Counted from the first letter of the stretch, positions 11,273-22,612 are shown. The stretch: 64,000 nucleotides of DNA from Magnolia sinica (GCF_029962835.1 NC_080591.1:42787501-42851500); one strand, 5' to 3'. The notes: generated from the sequence alone by a model not told the origin. Numbers and translations: made by a program.

Positions 11273-11970
11273 GCTGAAAAAATAGTTGATTTACTTAAGG
11301 AGCTCTTAAAATCTAAGTCAGTGGGTCACTCATACATCAATTACAAATATAAGAAGACCAACTATACTCCTAAACCCAAAACAGTTATGAAATGGATTCC
11401 TAAGGTTACTTGCTTGGTTGCCCACACAGCTTTCAAAGCTACAAGTCATTCAAAGTGGTACCTTGATAGTGGGTGCTCCAGGCATATGACAGGTGACAAG
11501 GCTTTATTCACCGATCTTAACGATATGACTGATGGGTCAGTTACATTTGGTGATGGTAACAACTGCAAGATTATTGGCCAAGGTACGGTTCAACTCTATA
11601 ACCTCCCCTTATTTAAGAATGTTTTATATATTGAGGAGCTGAAACACAACCTATTAAGGATACCTCAAATATGTGATAACAATCATAGCGTGAAATTTTC
11701 TAATAAAGGTTGTGAAATCTTAAATAAAAAGGGTTCTGTAATATTAACTGGTCGTAGGACTTCTGAAAATTGCTATATTGTAAGCGATGGTAGCTCATCT
11801 AATCAATCGTGCTACATAGTCCATACCGATGAAATAGAATTATGGCATAAACGCCTTGGACATGTACACTACCATAATTTATACAGATTAAGCAAGAGAG
11901 AACTAATAAGAGGTCTACCTCAATTACAAAAAGTAGACAAAATATGAAGTGAATGCCAGATTGGCAAACA
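11273..11970 (+). pseudogene. pol part 1: protease and GAG-pre-integrase/zinc-binding region (copia 1)
   Basis: The aspartic protease motif WYLDSGCSRHMTG (about 11456-11494) carries the D-S-G catalytic signature typical of copia proteases. It is followed by a GAG-pre-integrase segment and the integrase HHCC zinc finger: LWHKRLGHVHYHN supplies the two His, but the first Cys codon is now a stop (TGA near 11945), leaving SECQIGKQ. A base is then lost and the integrase core continues in another frame from 11953. Protease matures Gag-Pol; the zinc finger helps integrase multimerise and bind DNA. Confidence 0.85.
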
Positions 11971-12870
11971 AGGAGCTCTCACAAAAAGGTGAACTCCAAT
12001 GTCACATCAAGACCACTCAAGCTTCTCCATATGGATCTTATAGGACCAACCAGGACGGAGAGTCGAGATGGCAAAAAATACATACTGGTAATCGTGGATG
12101 ATTATACCAGATTCACTTGGGTAGCTTTTTTGAGAGATAAACTAGAAACCCTTAATGAAGTAAAAAGAGTTCTCAAACGAATACAAACTGAAAAAGGGTT
12201 CTAAAGTTTGTAAGATCCGTAGTGATCATGGATCTGAGTTCGAGAATAGCAATTTTGAGAAATTCTATAGCAATCAGGGAATATTGCATGAATTCTCTGC
12301 ACCCAAAACACCACAACAAAATAGAATTGTGGAGAAAAAAAATAGAGTACTTCAAGAAATGGGAAATGTAATGTTAAATAGTATGAAGCTCCCTAAAAAT
12401 CTTTGGGCTGAAGCCGTAAATACTGCTTGTTATATAATTAACCGGGTTTATACAAGTAAGTCAAATAAGAAAACTGCTTATGAAATGTAGTTCGATAAGA
12501 AGCCTACTGTCAAATACTTTCGAGTTTTTGGCAGCAAGTGCTATATTTTATGTGACCGTGAAAATCTAGAAAAGTTTGACACTAAAAGTGATAAAGGGAT
12601 CTTTTTAGGATATTCTTTAAACAGTCGCGCATATCGCGTATTGAACAGGAGGACTGGTGTGATTCAAGAATCTATTAATGTGGTTATAGACGATCACTTG
12701 AATACACTTACCCCAAGTTCAGATAATGATGAAGTTCTTTTAATCGACAAACCAGATACTTCATCAAATCAAACTAATACTGAACAGAGGACTGTTAAAG
12801 ATCATCCAACTACTCAAATTCTTGGAAACCCTCTCATTGGTGTACGCACTCATAGACAACTAGAAGATAT
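11971..12870 (+). pseudogene. pol part 2: integrase core and C-terminus (copia 1)
   Basis: DDE integrase, the enzyme that inserts element DNA. LLHMDLIGPT gives the first Asp, IRSDHGSEFEN (about 12215) the second, and IVEKKNR (about 12329) the Glu. Two frame changes and a stop at 12488-12490, at a position normally Trp, interrupt it. The GKNR-type copia C-terminal motif is represented by [16 protein letters not shown] (about 12595). Confidence 0.85.
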
Positions 12871-13750
12871 GTGTAATTACATGTGCTTTACATCCCAGAT
12901 AGAACCGGCTAACATAAAAGAAACACTTACTGACGAGAAATGGATAGTAGCTATGCAAGAAGAACTTAATCAATTTGTAAGAAACGATGTTTGGTATCTT
13001 GTTCCTGGACCTAAAGATAAACATATTATAAGAACTAAATGGATTTTTAAAAATAAGTCTGATGAACTTGGTAATATAATTCGAAACAAGGCTAGACTGG
13101 TTGTACAAGGGTACACTCAAATTGAGGGTATTGATTATGATGAAACCTTTGCCCCAGTAGCTCGTCTTGAATCAATCAGACTATTCATATCCATTGCTTG
13201 CTATAGAAAATTCAAATTTTATCAAATGGATGTGAAGAGTGTCTTCTTAAATGGTGATCTATATGAAGAAGTGTATGTTGAACAACCAATGGGTTTTGAA
13301 GACCCTAAGAACACTAATCATGTGTATCGCCTTAAAAAGGCTCTCTACGGTTTAAAACAAGCTCCTGGGGCATAGTACGAAAAATTGACTAAGTTTTTAC
13401 TAAGTCATAAATTTCAAATGGGAAGTGTAGATAAGGCTCTTTTTTGTTAAAAAACATAATGATGATATCTTAATGGTTCAGATCTATGTTGATGATATTA
13501 TTTATAGATCTACATGTACTAACATGATTGTTGAGTTTGTAGATTTAATGAAATCTAAATTCGAAATGAGCATGGTTGGGGAATTAAACAATTTCCTAGG
13601 GTTGCAAGTAAAACAATAACCTGATGGCATTTTCATTTCTCAAACCAAATATGTTCTAAACTTAATCAAAAAGTTCGGATTTGAGAATGGTAAGAATCTT
13701 TATACTCCTATGAGTACAACTTTAAACTCTCAAAGGACTTTACAGGTAAA
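12871..13750 (+). pseudogene. pol part 3: reverse transcriptase (copia 1)
   Basis: Copia RT. Starts with the conserved [22 protein letters not shown] block and continues through [38 protein letters not shown] (the first catalytic Asp region) and [15 protein letters not shown] stop at 13373-13375 replaces an expected Trp, and one frameshift near 13445 precedes the intact active-site YVDD at 13485-13496. FLGLQVKQ marks the end of the domain, followed by another stop near 13618. Non-functional because of these breaks. Confidence 0.88.
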
Positions 13751-14426
13751 TGTGTGGATCCTAAATTATATCGCAGTATGATTGGTAGTTTACTTTATCT
13801 AACTGCAAGTAGACCTGATATTGCTTTTAGTATTGGTATTTGCATTAAATATCAATTTGATCCTAAAGAGTCACATCAACTACTGTTAAGTGGATTATTC
13901 GATATGTCGCAAGTACTGTTAATTTGGGTCTCTGGTATCCATATGATACTAGTGTTCAATTGGCTGGGTACTCTGATGCTGATTGGGCTAGGAATATCGA
14001 TGACAGAAAATCAACTAGTGGTGGTTGTTTTTATATTGAAAATTGTTTGGTTTCTTGGTTCAGCAATAAGCAAAGTTCTATATCACTCTCAACTGCTGAG
14101 GCTGAATACATTGCAGCAGGAAATGCATGTACTCATCTTGTTTGAATGAAACGTATGCTAAGCGATTATGAAATGGCACAGGAATCAATGATATTATATT
14201 GTGATAATTCCAGTGCAATAACTATTTCTAAAAATCCAATCCAGCATTCACGTACCAAGCACATCGACATTAGGTATCATTACATTCGTGAATTAGTGGA
14301 AGAAAAGCTAATTTCTTTAGATACATTCATATTGTGACTCAACTTGCTAACATTTTCACAAAATCGCTTGACAAAAGAAGGTTTAATAAATTAAAATGTG
14401 ATCTTGGTATGTGCAATCTAAATTAA
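13751..14426 (+). pseudogene. pol part 4: RNase H (copia 1)
   Basis: RNase H degrades the RNA strand during reverse transcription. YSDADWARNIDDRKSTSGG carries the first Asp, SLSTAEAEYIAAGNA the Glu, and YCDNSSAI the second Asp. It ends with HIDIRYHYIRELVEE and the copia terminal motif. A stop at 14143-14145 stands where Trp is expected (HLV-W-MKRML), and there is a frameshift near 14335. The domain ends at a stop at about 14424. Confidence 0.87.
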
Positions 14427-14520
14427 ATATTCATGCATCTGTGTATCATAATGTAAATATATTTGATAATTTATTAGTTTAAATTTCAAATTTTTATGAA
14501 AAATGCATATTTATGTTGGA

Positions 14521-14566
14521 ACACGACCAGTCGAGGACATGCTCGACCAGTCGTGGAGCGCGCTGA
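14521..14566. repeat. Palindrome motifs upstream of the copia 1 accessory ORF
   Basis: Two or three copies of the LTR motif (CACGACCAGTCGAGG, CTCGACCAGTCGTGG) recur here inside the element, between RNase H and the accessory ORF. Confidence 0.8.
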
Positions 14567-14846
14567 TCTCTTTTATTTGGGGAAAAAACATTTTCTTCTT
14601 CATTTCTTCCTTCTTCTCCAACGGGTGTGGCACTAGTCATACCCAACTACTTCATTCTTCAAGGTAAGTGCATCATTTCAGTTTTTCTCGTAGATTTATG
14701 CTCTATTGACTCCATTTTCTTCCTTGGAGTGGTTGATTTCAAGTTCTCTTAAATATTTTAGAGTTTTCTACTCTCAAATCTGATTATTGTAAACCCCACT
14801 CTATCCTTTTTGCATCTTCTTGATTCATTGAGTTTCTTCATGCAAA

Positions 14847-15974
14847 TGGATGCTAGAGGGAAAAAGAAAACATCCCGTGATCCATAATCTTCTAGATCAA
14901 TTCCCATCTCTCGGTGCCATCCTCGATCACTCGAAGATGATCCCTCACATGTGCGGGATTTGCGTATGCGCAATGTCATTGTTGAACTTCCTGTTGATCT
15001 TGAGCACATTGCTCCTTTTGGTATCCTTCCACTCCTCCAAGCTGTAGGATGGGCTAACATCTTACATTGGGGTGGGCCTGCATACCAATCTATTGCTTAG
15101 TCCATGTATGCATGCATCTCTAAATTTTCATCTGAAAATTTTAACATTTAAAATTGATGTCAGAGAAGGTCCATTTGATGTCGACCACCATTTGATATCT
15201 AGCCTTATGGACATACTTGTCAATGATGAGCGTATTCCTATTCATACTTTAACTAAAAAACCCTCAGAATCGGAAAAACGCATGCTCACTAGAGATCTCT
15301 GCAATATGGATGTGCAATGGACACATAAAGGGAATGCGCTCCCCTCAAAGTATTTGTTACCCAAATATAGGGTTCTCCGTAGAATTTTTATTTCAAACCT
15401 GTATCCTCGTTCAGGTAACAAAACTGAACTGACTGCGTTTACGGTTCGGATTTTGCATTCTATTATCTCTGTTACTAAAGTCTGTCTGCCTTCTTTGATA
15501 TGTCATTTCATCATTCAATTTCGTCTCCATCCAGGTCATAGTGATATTCCGTTTGCTTATCTTATGACTATGTTAGCCATTAACATGCATGTTGCTATAC
15601 CTATTGGAGAGGCTCCTATCCATCATCTTATTTTTAACAATTTTAATATAAATAAGATGAAATTGGAATTGGCTCCTGGCCAAGTGGATGTTGGTGTTGG
15701 TGGAGCTGAAGCTGGAAATGTAGATGAGGCTGATGATCTTCCTCCTGATGATGTTAATATGGATGATATTTTTGATGAGCTTGAATCTGATTCTACTAAT
15801 GATCCGGATTACGTGCCATCTGATTCTGATGCTCGTCTTCGTGCTCTTGAGGAGAAGGTTGAAAATATGAATGTTGCCCATGATCTACGGTTTAAATATA
15901 TGCGCAAGTATCTTAGGCGCTTAAACAAGGGCATTCATCGACTTGATCCTACCATTCTTGTTCCTTCATCTTGA
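14847..15974 (+). pseudogene. Accessory ORF of copia element 1, downstream of RNase H
   Basis: An extra ORF in the position of the 'env-like' ORF of Sireviruses; function unknown. It starts ATGGATGCTAGAGGGAAA and has early stops near 14883 and 15100, but 15145-15974 is open for over 270 codons. Order: basic N-terminus; PFGILPLLQAVGW block; a conserved core with ISNLYPRSGNKTELTAF and DIPFAYLMTMLA...APIH; an acidic linker (DEADDLPPDDVNMDD); a short C-terminal coiled coil (RLRALEEKVENMN). The same core recurs at 39431-40546, 47546-48800 and 62094-63454. I see no clear signal peptide or membrane anchor. It resembles what I remember as the 'putative plant transposon protein' domain. Confidence 0.75.
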
Positions 15975-16190
15975 TCTGATTGAGTGTTTTATCCTTTGGT
16001 CTGTATTAACTTTAATACTATTTTACCTTGTGTTGGTATGTGAACTTTATTTGGTTTGCTAACGTTGGTTTAAACTAGTTAATGGTTTGTGGACTTTTAT
16101 CTTGATTATATGTTGAGTAAGTTCATCTCTTTATTACTCTTTTGTTTCTTATTTTATTCCATTTATATGCTTCCTTTGTCATATTGTGAC

Positions 16191-16201
16191 AAAAAGGGAG
16201 A
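16191..16201 (+). other. Internal polypurine tract (copia 1)
   Basis: AAAAAGGGAGA after TTGTGAC. An upstream repeat of the terminal tract, as in Sirevirus multiple polypurine tracts. Confidence 0.6.
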
Positions 16202-16258
16202 GAAGATCTAGTTTGGACTGTTTGGAATGGATGTGGGGTAGTAGCATTAGTTTTGTGG

Positions 16259-16300
<42 letters not shown>
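16259..16300. repeat. (AT)n/(GT)n microsatellite
   Basis: A short AT run followed by about 16 GT dinucleotides. Confidence 0.95.
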
Positions 16301-16302
<2 letters not shown>

Positions 16303-16311
16303 ACGCTACTC

Positions 16312-16320
16312 AGGGGGAGT
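16312..16320 (+). other. Internal polypurine tract (copia 1)
   Basis: AGGGGGAGT, a second upstream polypurine tract. Confidence 0.55.
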
Positions 16321-16488
16321 AAATAAGGAGTGTTGATTTTGTGCTAATTAATGACAACTAGTGCATGATTCTTTAACCAGGTTGTAACTGGTGCTAACTG
16401 GTTTTCTTATATAACTGGTGCATAATTTTTTATTGAGCATGTTGTGCTTCTCTTATTTTTATTGAAGTGTTTTTTGTCACAAATTTTA

Positions 16489-16501
16489 CAAAGGGGGAGA
16501 T
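16489..16501 (+). other. Terminal polypurine tract (copia 1)
   Basis: CAAAGGGGGAGAT abutting the TG of the 3' LTR; primer for plus-strand synthesis. Confidence 0.88.
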
Positions 16502-18351
16502 TGTAAGTGTTATGGTTTGTATCCTCTTTTGGTTGTCAAATTTTGTGGTGCCAAAAACACAATCTGTGTCTTGTGTAGCATGTTGTGTTATATGTTCAAG
16601 ACACTGCATCACTTTACTTTAAGTCAAGAATGAAGAACTACTTCAATTCATACCAGTATAAGCTACATCAAAAGAAGCGATCTTATTCAAAGACTCAATG
16701 TATACAATTCAAGATGAAGTGTAATCCAAACTCTAGAAGATTTCAAGTTCAATGCTACATCAAGTACAGAGATCTCAAGCTTTACAATCTTCAAAGGTCA
16801 ACTATCATCTGAAGAACTGAAGTCTCAATGTTCATACCTCACTTCCAAGGTATGATTGACCTTAGATTGACCTTAGGGTAGGTCATTCTGGATACATAAT
16901 TCAAATTTAATCTATTTACATATAATTGGTCTGTTTTAAGACTAGTCCTGAACTGTGTTCGACTAGTCCTAGTACTAGCTTGACCAGTGCAAGAAATTTC
17001 AGGACCAGTCCTAAGTTGCTGTAATTTTTCGAAATTTTTTAGTTGAGCTACGACCAGTCCTGGAGACTGTTCGACCAGTCGTAGGGACAGTGTCGACTCC
17101 AACCTGAACCAGTCGTGGAGATACAACTCAAACTACAACAACCATTTTTGGTGTCTCATGACTGGTCTTAGGGTGTTCACGGCTAGTCGTGGGAGGCACA
17201 CAACCGGTCGTGGACTACCTTCGACCAGTCGTGGAACGGTCTGATCCGATCGCGTTCAAAATTTTAAAATTCTATTTCATCTACGACCAGTCGTGGAGTA
17301 CTCAGGACCAGTCGTAGACATGATTTTTGCAACTATAAACAGACGACGAATTTCGGAGTTTGATAATCCAATTCAAGTAAAATCAAAGCATCACTCTGAG
17401 ATAAGTTTGTGTTCATTATTAAGCTACATTGTGCTTATTTAATATTCTCTTTTGTTAGCTTTATTAATTAGATTTTGTTTCTACATTTCAATCTGAATTG
17501 AAAAGAGGAATTGTTGTATTCCTTCTTCTTGGAATCAAAATCAAATATAGCTGGCCCAGCTAGTTTAATTTAAAATCAATTAGAACTTAGAACCATATCA
17601 AAGTGAGTATTGGACATTGAACTTCTACATTCGAACTTCTACTCCGATTGGTTCTTCCGGGCTGCTTCAAACAAAAGGAGAAATCCAGGTATTTTACATT
17701 ATTGTAATTTACATTTTTTTTTGTTTCTTTTGGGATTCGCCAGAAAAATCTCATTGTGTTGGTTATCTGAGGAGAACCAGAAAACTCAGAAAGAGGGGTT
17801 TTTGAACTGTGTAAGCCCATTGAAAGACATAATTGTGAAGATTTTAGGTGAACCTGTGAAACCTATTTTGATAGTAAACGCTGATATCCCCTGTGTGAGG
17901 TTATTAGGAGTGGAGTAACAAGCTGTGTGGTTGTTTTATAACAGTTGGTGAACACACAGGTGAACCACTATAACTCTTTTTGTTATGTGGATGTGTGATT
18001 TATTTTTCCTATCTTTTATCATTCAAATTTGTGGAATGTATGTGTGGATGTGAATATTGTAATATTTACATTTCAAGCACAGTGGGGAATGTTGTAATAA
18101 TTTAGATTTAAATTCTTGCAATTTATTTCAATTCCTTGTTATTTATTCATTCCATTTCAGTTTGAGTTTTTGATACAAAGAACGTTCTAGAAATAAGGTT
18201 GTCCTTAGAACAACATTTGTGTCAACCTCTCAATGCTTGTTTATTGAGGTAGCTTTTCATTTTAACATTGTGAATTGATTTCCTTTATTTGGCTATCTTA
18301 TTATTAAATTCCGTTCCCCCCCCCCCCGGGACATATAGCTTGGCCTTTTCA
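16502..18351 (+). mobile_element. 3' LTR of copia element 1
   Basis: 1850 bp, TGTAAGTGTTATGG to GGCCTTTTCA. It differs from the 5' LTR by scattered substitutions, a shorter poly-C tract (18315-18327) and a few small indels, e.g. the bases around 18190. Confidence 0.93.
16940..17321. repeat. Palindrome cluster in the 3' LTR
   Basis: Same array as 8130-8514. Several members are better matches here (CTACGACCAGTCGTGGAG), and some CpG positions differ from the 5' copy as CG versus CA or TG. Confidence 0.85.
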
Positions 18352-18356
18352 GAAAG
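18352..18356 (+). other. Target site duplication, right (GAAAG)
   Basis: Direct repeat of 7687-7691. Confidence 0.9.
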
Positions 18357-18510
18357 TGGGTCACACACATCACTTTTCTCTCTTGGAATTGCTTGGACGT
18401 GCACCTCTTTGGTGTTTGGAAAATATGAAGAGAAAGAGAGAGAGAGAAGGGATGGTTGTAAGAGAGGTGATGAATGTGAGGGATGATTGTAAGAGGGGTG
18501 ATGGATGAGA
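18352..18510 (+). mobile_element. LTR fragment right of the copia insertion
   Basis: Continuation of 7440-7691. Read with it, the sequence parallels the minus strand of 4166-4740, including TGTTTGG, AATATGAAGAGA and a GA run. Confidence 0.55.
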
Positions 18511-19060
18511 GCAATGAAAATAAAGTGTAGATGAAAAGTACCCGAAAGGCGACAAACAAATAAGTTAGTGGAACTTCCTATCAATTGGTGTTTCAGAAAG
18601 TAAACTAAACTAATAAAGCAAACTAATCCTAAGAAAGTAATAAAATAAAATAAAATAAACTCATTATCTAATAAAGCAATAGAAAACTAATCATTTTGGA
18701 CAGATAGGTTCCTCCTCTGGCCAATATCTCGATAAATTTTTCAACGGGTTTCTCAATAAGATCATCTAAAATCCTATTTTATAGTAGGCTTATGTAAACA
18801 CCCCACCCAGGCTAGCAACTTGATGAAGCATAGATGATCCTTAGGAATTAAACTTAAACACACACCCTTACTAAAACCTCAGCCATTTCCAAGCTTAAGC
18901 CAAACCTTAGCTGAACCCAAACCATTATCTAAACCAAGCCATTACCTAAGCCAAACTATCCCAAGCCATTACCCAAGCCGAGCCATACCCAAGTCGTTTC
19001 CAAGCTAAAGCCTTAAGCCATTATCTAGGCACGAACGAGTTAGCTGGCTAAATGTTAGAG
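18511..19060. repeat. Spacer with CCAAGCCATTACC tandem repeats
   Basis: 18880-19020 holds about seven imperfect copies of a ~20 bp unit (AAGCCATTACCTAAGCCAAAC and variants). The rest is AT-rich, with AAATA runs. No gene seen. Confidence 0.7.
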
Positions 19061-19340
19061 ATAAACAGTAAATGACGGTGATCCGATTACCACCAGTGAT
19101 AATCGGATTACCGCCTACTCTAAAAAAATGTGCCTGGAGATACAGTTATTGCTCCTCTGAAAGTCAACTGTGCTGGGACTACTTAACCCTAAAATTCTTA
19201 CTATTTACCATTTTACGAAGTCCTTTAACCCATAAGAAAGTGTCATGTGGCATCTCCCTTTCCTCCATCAATCCTATGCTGCCACATCATCATTTATCCT
19301 TTATAATCCCTATAATTACTAAAAAATCATCCCAATAGGC

Positions 19341-19349
19341 TATAAATAC
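19341..19349 (+). promoter_or_regulatory. TATA box of the Tat-like LTR
   Basis: TATAAATAC about 60 bases before GA- and GT-rich transcribed leader sequence. Confidence 0.55.
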
Positions 19350-19401
19350 CCCCCCTCCTCTCTTCATTTTAAAATAAATACAAAAACAAAGCAACTCTCA
19401 C

Positions 19402-19402
19402 C

Positions 19403-19448
<46 letters not shown>

Positions 19449-19480
19449 GAGAGAGAGTGTGTGTGTGTGTGTGTGTGCTT
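19402..19480. repeat. (GA)n-(GT)n compound microsatellite
   Basis: GAGAGA run with one GGGAG interruption, passing directly into (GT)n. Confidence 0.95.
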
Positions 19481-20146
19481 AAGTTCTCAATCTCCTATAT
19501 TCTTCAGCCCCCTCTGACCTCCTCCAACCCTTTTTAATCCCCCTAGTCCCACTTAGGTCAACCCTGCCAACCATGGTGCACACAAACCTCCAAGCCATTT
19601 CAAGTACAAGATAAAGACCGTGCCATCATCACTAGCATTCATACTTCATCAATCACATCATTACTTCCCTTCTTAACCCCCTACTTTTCTAGATTGTCAT
19701 TGAATGTATGCTTTGTAACTTGTCAAAACTCTAGATCATGTCACATCAAAACCTCATGATAGCCTAGTCATCTTACATAACATTCTAACATCATCACATC
19801 TCTTCTTAAAACTCATTTCTAGACATTCTCTGGATGTATGCTATATGGCTTACTGGAATTTCAAACCCCGCCACATCAGATATTCGAGTCTGCATAGTCT
19901 CATTTTAATACTTTACATTCTATTATTTTATCCCCTAAGATCAGCTTACAACACGAAATAGAGATCGTACACCCGTATGACAGAGAGGGTGCCTAACACC
20001 TTCACTCTTAGTAACTAAGGTCCCTTACTCGGAATCCCATGTCGCAAATTAGGTGTCAACTTAAAGCAAGAGAGTCTCTGGATACTTTAGCTTTTATAGA
20101 TTTTGCAAGTTCTAGCCGATTGTAGAATTTTGAGTTAATCGGCTAA

Positions 20147-20160
20147 TGGTGACTCCAAGT
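20147..20160 (+). other. Primer-binding site, Arg-tRNA-like (Tat class)
   Basis: TGGTGACTCCAAG resembles the TGGCGACTCC start of Tat/Ogre primer-binding sites, differing at one base. It lies about 470 bases before the gag start. Confidence 0.5.
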
Positions 20161-20620
20161 CTATTACATCATCAATCCAAATTAGTTCATACAGCTAAAT
20201 AACAAAGATTTAAAATAAAATAAAATAAAATAAAAAGCATGGGTGCCAATTTCCAGCGTTCACAGAATGACAACTCCATTAGGAAATTGCTAGCTTACAC
20301 TAATTGAGGCCCGACTTGAAATACTGTGGTAAGTCAATCTTAGGGGATATTCTACATGCAAACATTTACATTCATACTTTGCATTTAAAAAACAAAAAAA
20401 AACAAAAAAACAAAATAAAATTTAAAATTTAAAATTTAAAAAAAAAACAAAACAAAACAAAACCAAATAAAACAAAACAAAAAAGATGAGCATCGATCTT
20501 TGGCTTACACCCATTCAAGGTTTCTTTTTACCCCATGCTTACCTGATCCAGAGTTGCATTGGTAAAACAAGAAGAAGAAACCATTGTGCCTAAAAGGCAC
20601 CCCCAGGATCACCTGAGCTC
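20161..20620. other. Leader with A-rich low-complexity sequence
   Basis: Holds AAAAT repeats (20207-20236) and an A/AAAC-rich stretch at 20386-20490. No gene seen. Confidence 0.6.
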
Positions 20621-21455
20621 ATGGCTGATAATACAGTAACCACTGCATCCATGGCCAATGTGGCCCAAAATCTTGAAGTGTTACAAGACCTTTTGGCACA
20701 ATATCTAAAAGGAGGGGCCACCAAAATTAGGCATGCACCATCACCTAATGCCCCAGTCATCCCAACTTTCTGGCATCCTCCAATAATCAATCTTCTCCCA
20801 ACTTAAAATTCAGTTGTCAACTACCCTCCAGTGGATGCACAAAACACATAGCATCCTCCCCATAACGGGAGTCGCTTTCAAAGCCAGCTTTTCACAATCA
20901 TGAATCCTTTCCAACAGCCTCTCACTAATAAGAACCAATACCAAAATCAACCTCCTGCAACCAAGAATCCCAGCCAATTCCAACATCCCCTTCCTAGTAG
21001 GAAATCCAGTCAATTCCAAGGGAGTAAAACCCCTCTCATATGGTCCATCCGAAATTGAATAGCTCCAAGAGCAATTGCGAAAGATGCAGAGGAAGCTACG
21101 AAAACAACAGGGGGGTGGATCTCGCATCCACCAAATTCAGGAATCTTTGTCCCTTCCCTGATGCAAAGGTACTTCAAAACTTCGAGGTACCAAAATTCAA
21201 AAGATATAATGGTACAAGGTGTCCTATGGACCACTTAAGAGCATTCTATGGAGAGCTTAAGACTATGACAGGTAATGATGGAGAATTAATTCGTCTGTTT
21301 CAAAAATTCTTGAAAGGCGATGCATTTGATTGGTACACATCATTAGACTATCATTGAATCAAAAATTAGGAACAACTTTTCCAAGCAATCATCGATCGTT
21401 TCGTATACAATCTTAATAAAACACCTAGAAAGGCGGATCTTAAAAAGTTTATAAT
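20621..21455 (+). pseudogene. gag of the Tat-like element, broken
   Basis: Opens MADNTVTTASMANVAQNLEVLQ, a typical Tat-lineage Gag start. The capsid core at about 21163-21450 contains NFEVPKFKRYNGTRCPMDHL, LIRLFQKFLKGDAFDWYTSL and FQAIIDRFVYNLNKTPRKADL, which match the retrotransposon-gag domain of Ty3/Tat elements. Stops at 21355 and 21367 sit at codons that are Arg and Trp in relatives I remember. The segment 20800-21150 has lost its frame. Confidence 0.75.
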
Positions 21456-21473
21456 TATATACTTCATATTTTT

Positions 21474-21666
21474 CCCAGTAAGTTGAGATCTCGTTGGATC
21501 GGTCCCTTCAAAGTCAAAATGGTCTATTCTCATGGAACTGTCAAGATAGAAAATTTGATGAATGGTAACATTTTTAAAGTGAACAGCCATCGTCTCAAAC
21601 CATTCATTGAAAAATTTGATTCAGAGGATATGTCATTCCCTATGATTGATCTCATGTATCAGGACT
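21474..21666 (+). pseudogene. Integrase C-terminal remnant fused to gag
   Basis: [19 protein letters not shown]...[15 protein letters not shown] is the C-terminal tail of a Ty3 integrase, of the Athila/Tat branch. It follows gag after only about 20 bases, so nearly all of pol is deleted. Because this tail looks more Athila-like than Tat-like to me, the joint could also be a recombination between two elements. Confidence 0.7.
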
Positions 21667-22016
21667 GACCTTCTAGTCTGATGGAGGTCCATTTACATTT
21701 ATTTCTTTCTTAAGATTATGATTGTTAGGTTTGCTTCTGTTTTAGTTTTATTTTTGTTTAGTACTAATCTCTTTAGAATATTAAAGACTACATACCATTT
21801 CATTGATCTTCCTCAAGTATTATCCTTCTTAGTCACTCTTCTATTTTCGTTATCTCATGTTATCATCTCATTGCATATTTTTTACATTGAAGACAATGCA
21901 GATTTTAAGTTAACCCAACATCAACAAATTCACGGTTGTGATTGAAGACAAAGTCAGGTGGGTCACTAGTTGGCCGACAATGACGGCATTTAGCCTCCTG
22001 TTGGCTACTATCCTAA

Positions 22017-22290
22017 ATGCCAAAAAAAAAAAAAAAAGTTGAAAAGAAAAATAGTATGCCTAAGGAAAATATGAGAATTAAAAATCCAAAAGGGCGCTTC
22101 AAGGAAAAACAGCAGACACGTAGCGGACTTAGTGAAAACCTCAAAGGACACCAATTGTACAAAGAGCAACCAATGGGCAGGCAAGAGCAAAAAACCCAGG
22201 ACGTGGTGAAAATTCGAAAGAGCACCGCGAACAAAAATGATGGGAAAGCTAGTTGTGGTGAAAACCCGAGAGGGCGCTATGGGCAATAGT
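22017..22290 (+). repeat. GTGAAAACCCGAGAGGGCGC short dispersed repeats
   Basis: Four diverged copies (near 22083, 22133, 22207, 22258) of a ~21 bp block such as GTGAAAACCCGAGAGGGCGC. The Lys-rich ORF here follows from an A run and these repeats; I do not regard it as a gene. Blocks of this kind are familiar from the 3' non-coding region of Tat elements. Confidence 0.6.
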
Positions 22291-22496
22291 GGCTAGAAAA
22301 GAAAATAAAATAAAAAAGGCAGGAACTGATGAAGCTAAGGCAACAAGGAAAATTAAGAAGCACAAGGAAAAGATAAGTCCTTAATCGAAATTCTATCAGA
22401 CCCTACCAAAATCCAAGGGGTAGGATTCTAGTATGTACTTACTCTTAGGGAATCAGGATCCCTAGTAAACAACTCAGAATACCGAATTCAACGTGG

Positions 22497-22612
22497 GCTA
22501 AGTCGTACCCCATTCACAAAATTCACAAAATTCTTTAATATGAACTCCATTCACAAAATTCACAAGATTCCTTAATAAGAACCCCATTCATGAAATTCAC
22601 AAGGTTTGGCTA
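22497..22612. repeat. ~42-bp tandem repeat, about 3 copies
   Basis: Unit CCCCATTCACAAAATTCACA plus a TTCYTTAATAWGAA stretch, repeated at about 22509, 22549 and 22581. Confidence 0.8.

Larger units (their letters stand above)
7692..18351 (+). mobile_element. Ty1/copia retrotransposon, Sirevirus-type, full length but mutated
   Basis: Complete element of about 10.66 kb with TG...CA LTRs, a 5-bp target duplication (GAAAG), an iMet-type primer-binding site, gag with a CCHC-like knuckle and a coiled coil, pol in copia order (protease, integrase, RT, RNase H), an accessory ORF after RNase H, and three polypurine tracts near the 3' LTR. The long 3' region, coiled-coil Gag, palindrome clusters in the LTR and multiple polypurine tracts are all known Sirevirus traits. 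Frameshifts and stop codons in every gene make it non-autonomous now. The two LTRs are still very similar by eye, so insertion is not ancient. Confidence 0.92.

Noticed and set aside
14847..15974. Retroviral-type envelope protein
   Set aside because: Position matches Sirevirus env-like ORFs, but I see no convincing signal peptide, membrane anchor or cleavage site, and homologues lie upstream of gag in chromoviruses.
22017..22290. Lys-rich small protein
   Set aside because: Arises from an A run and the GAAAACCC repeats in the element's 3' non-coding part.
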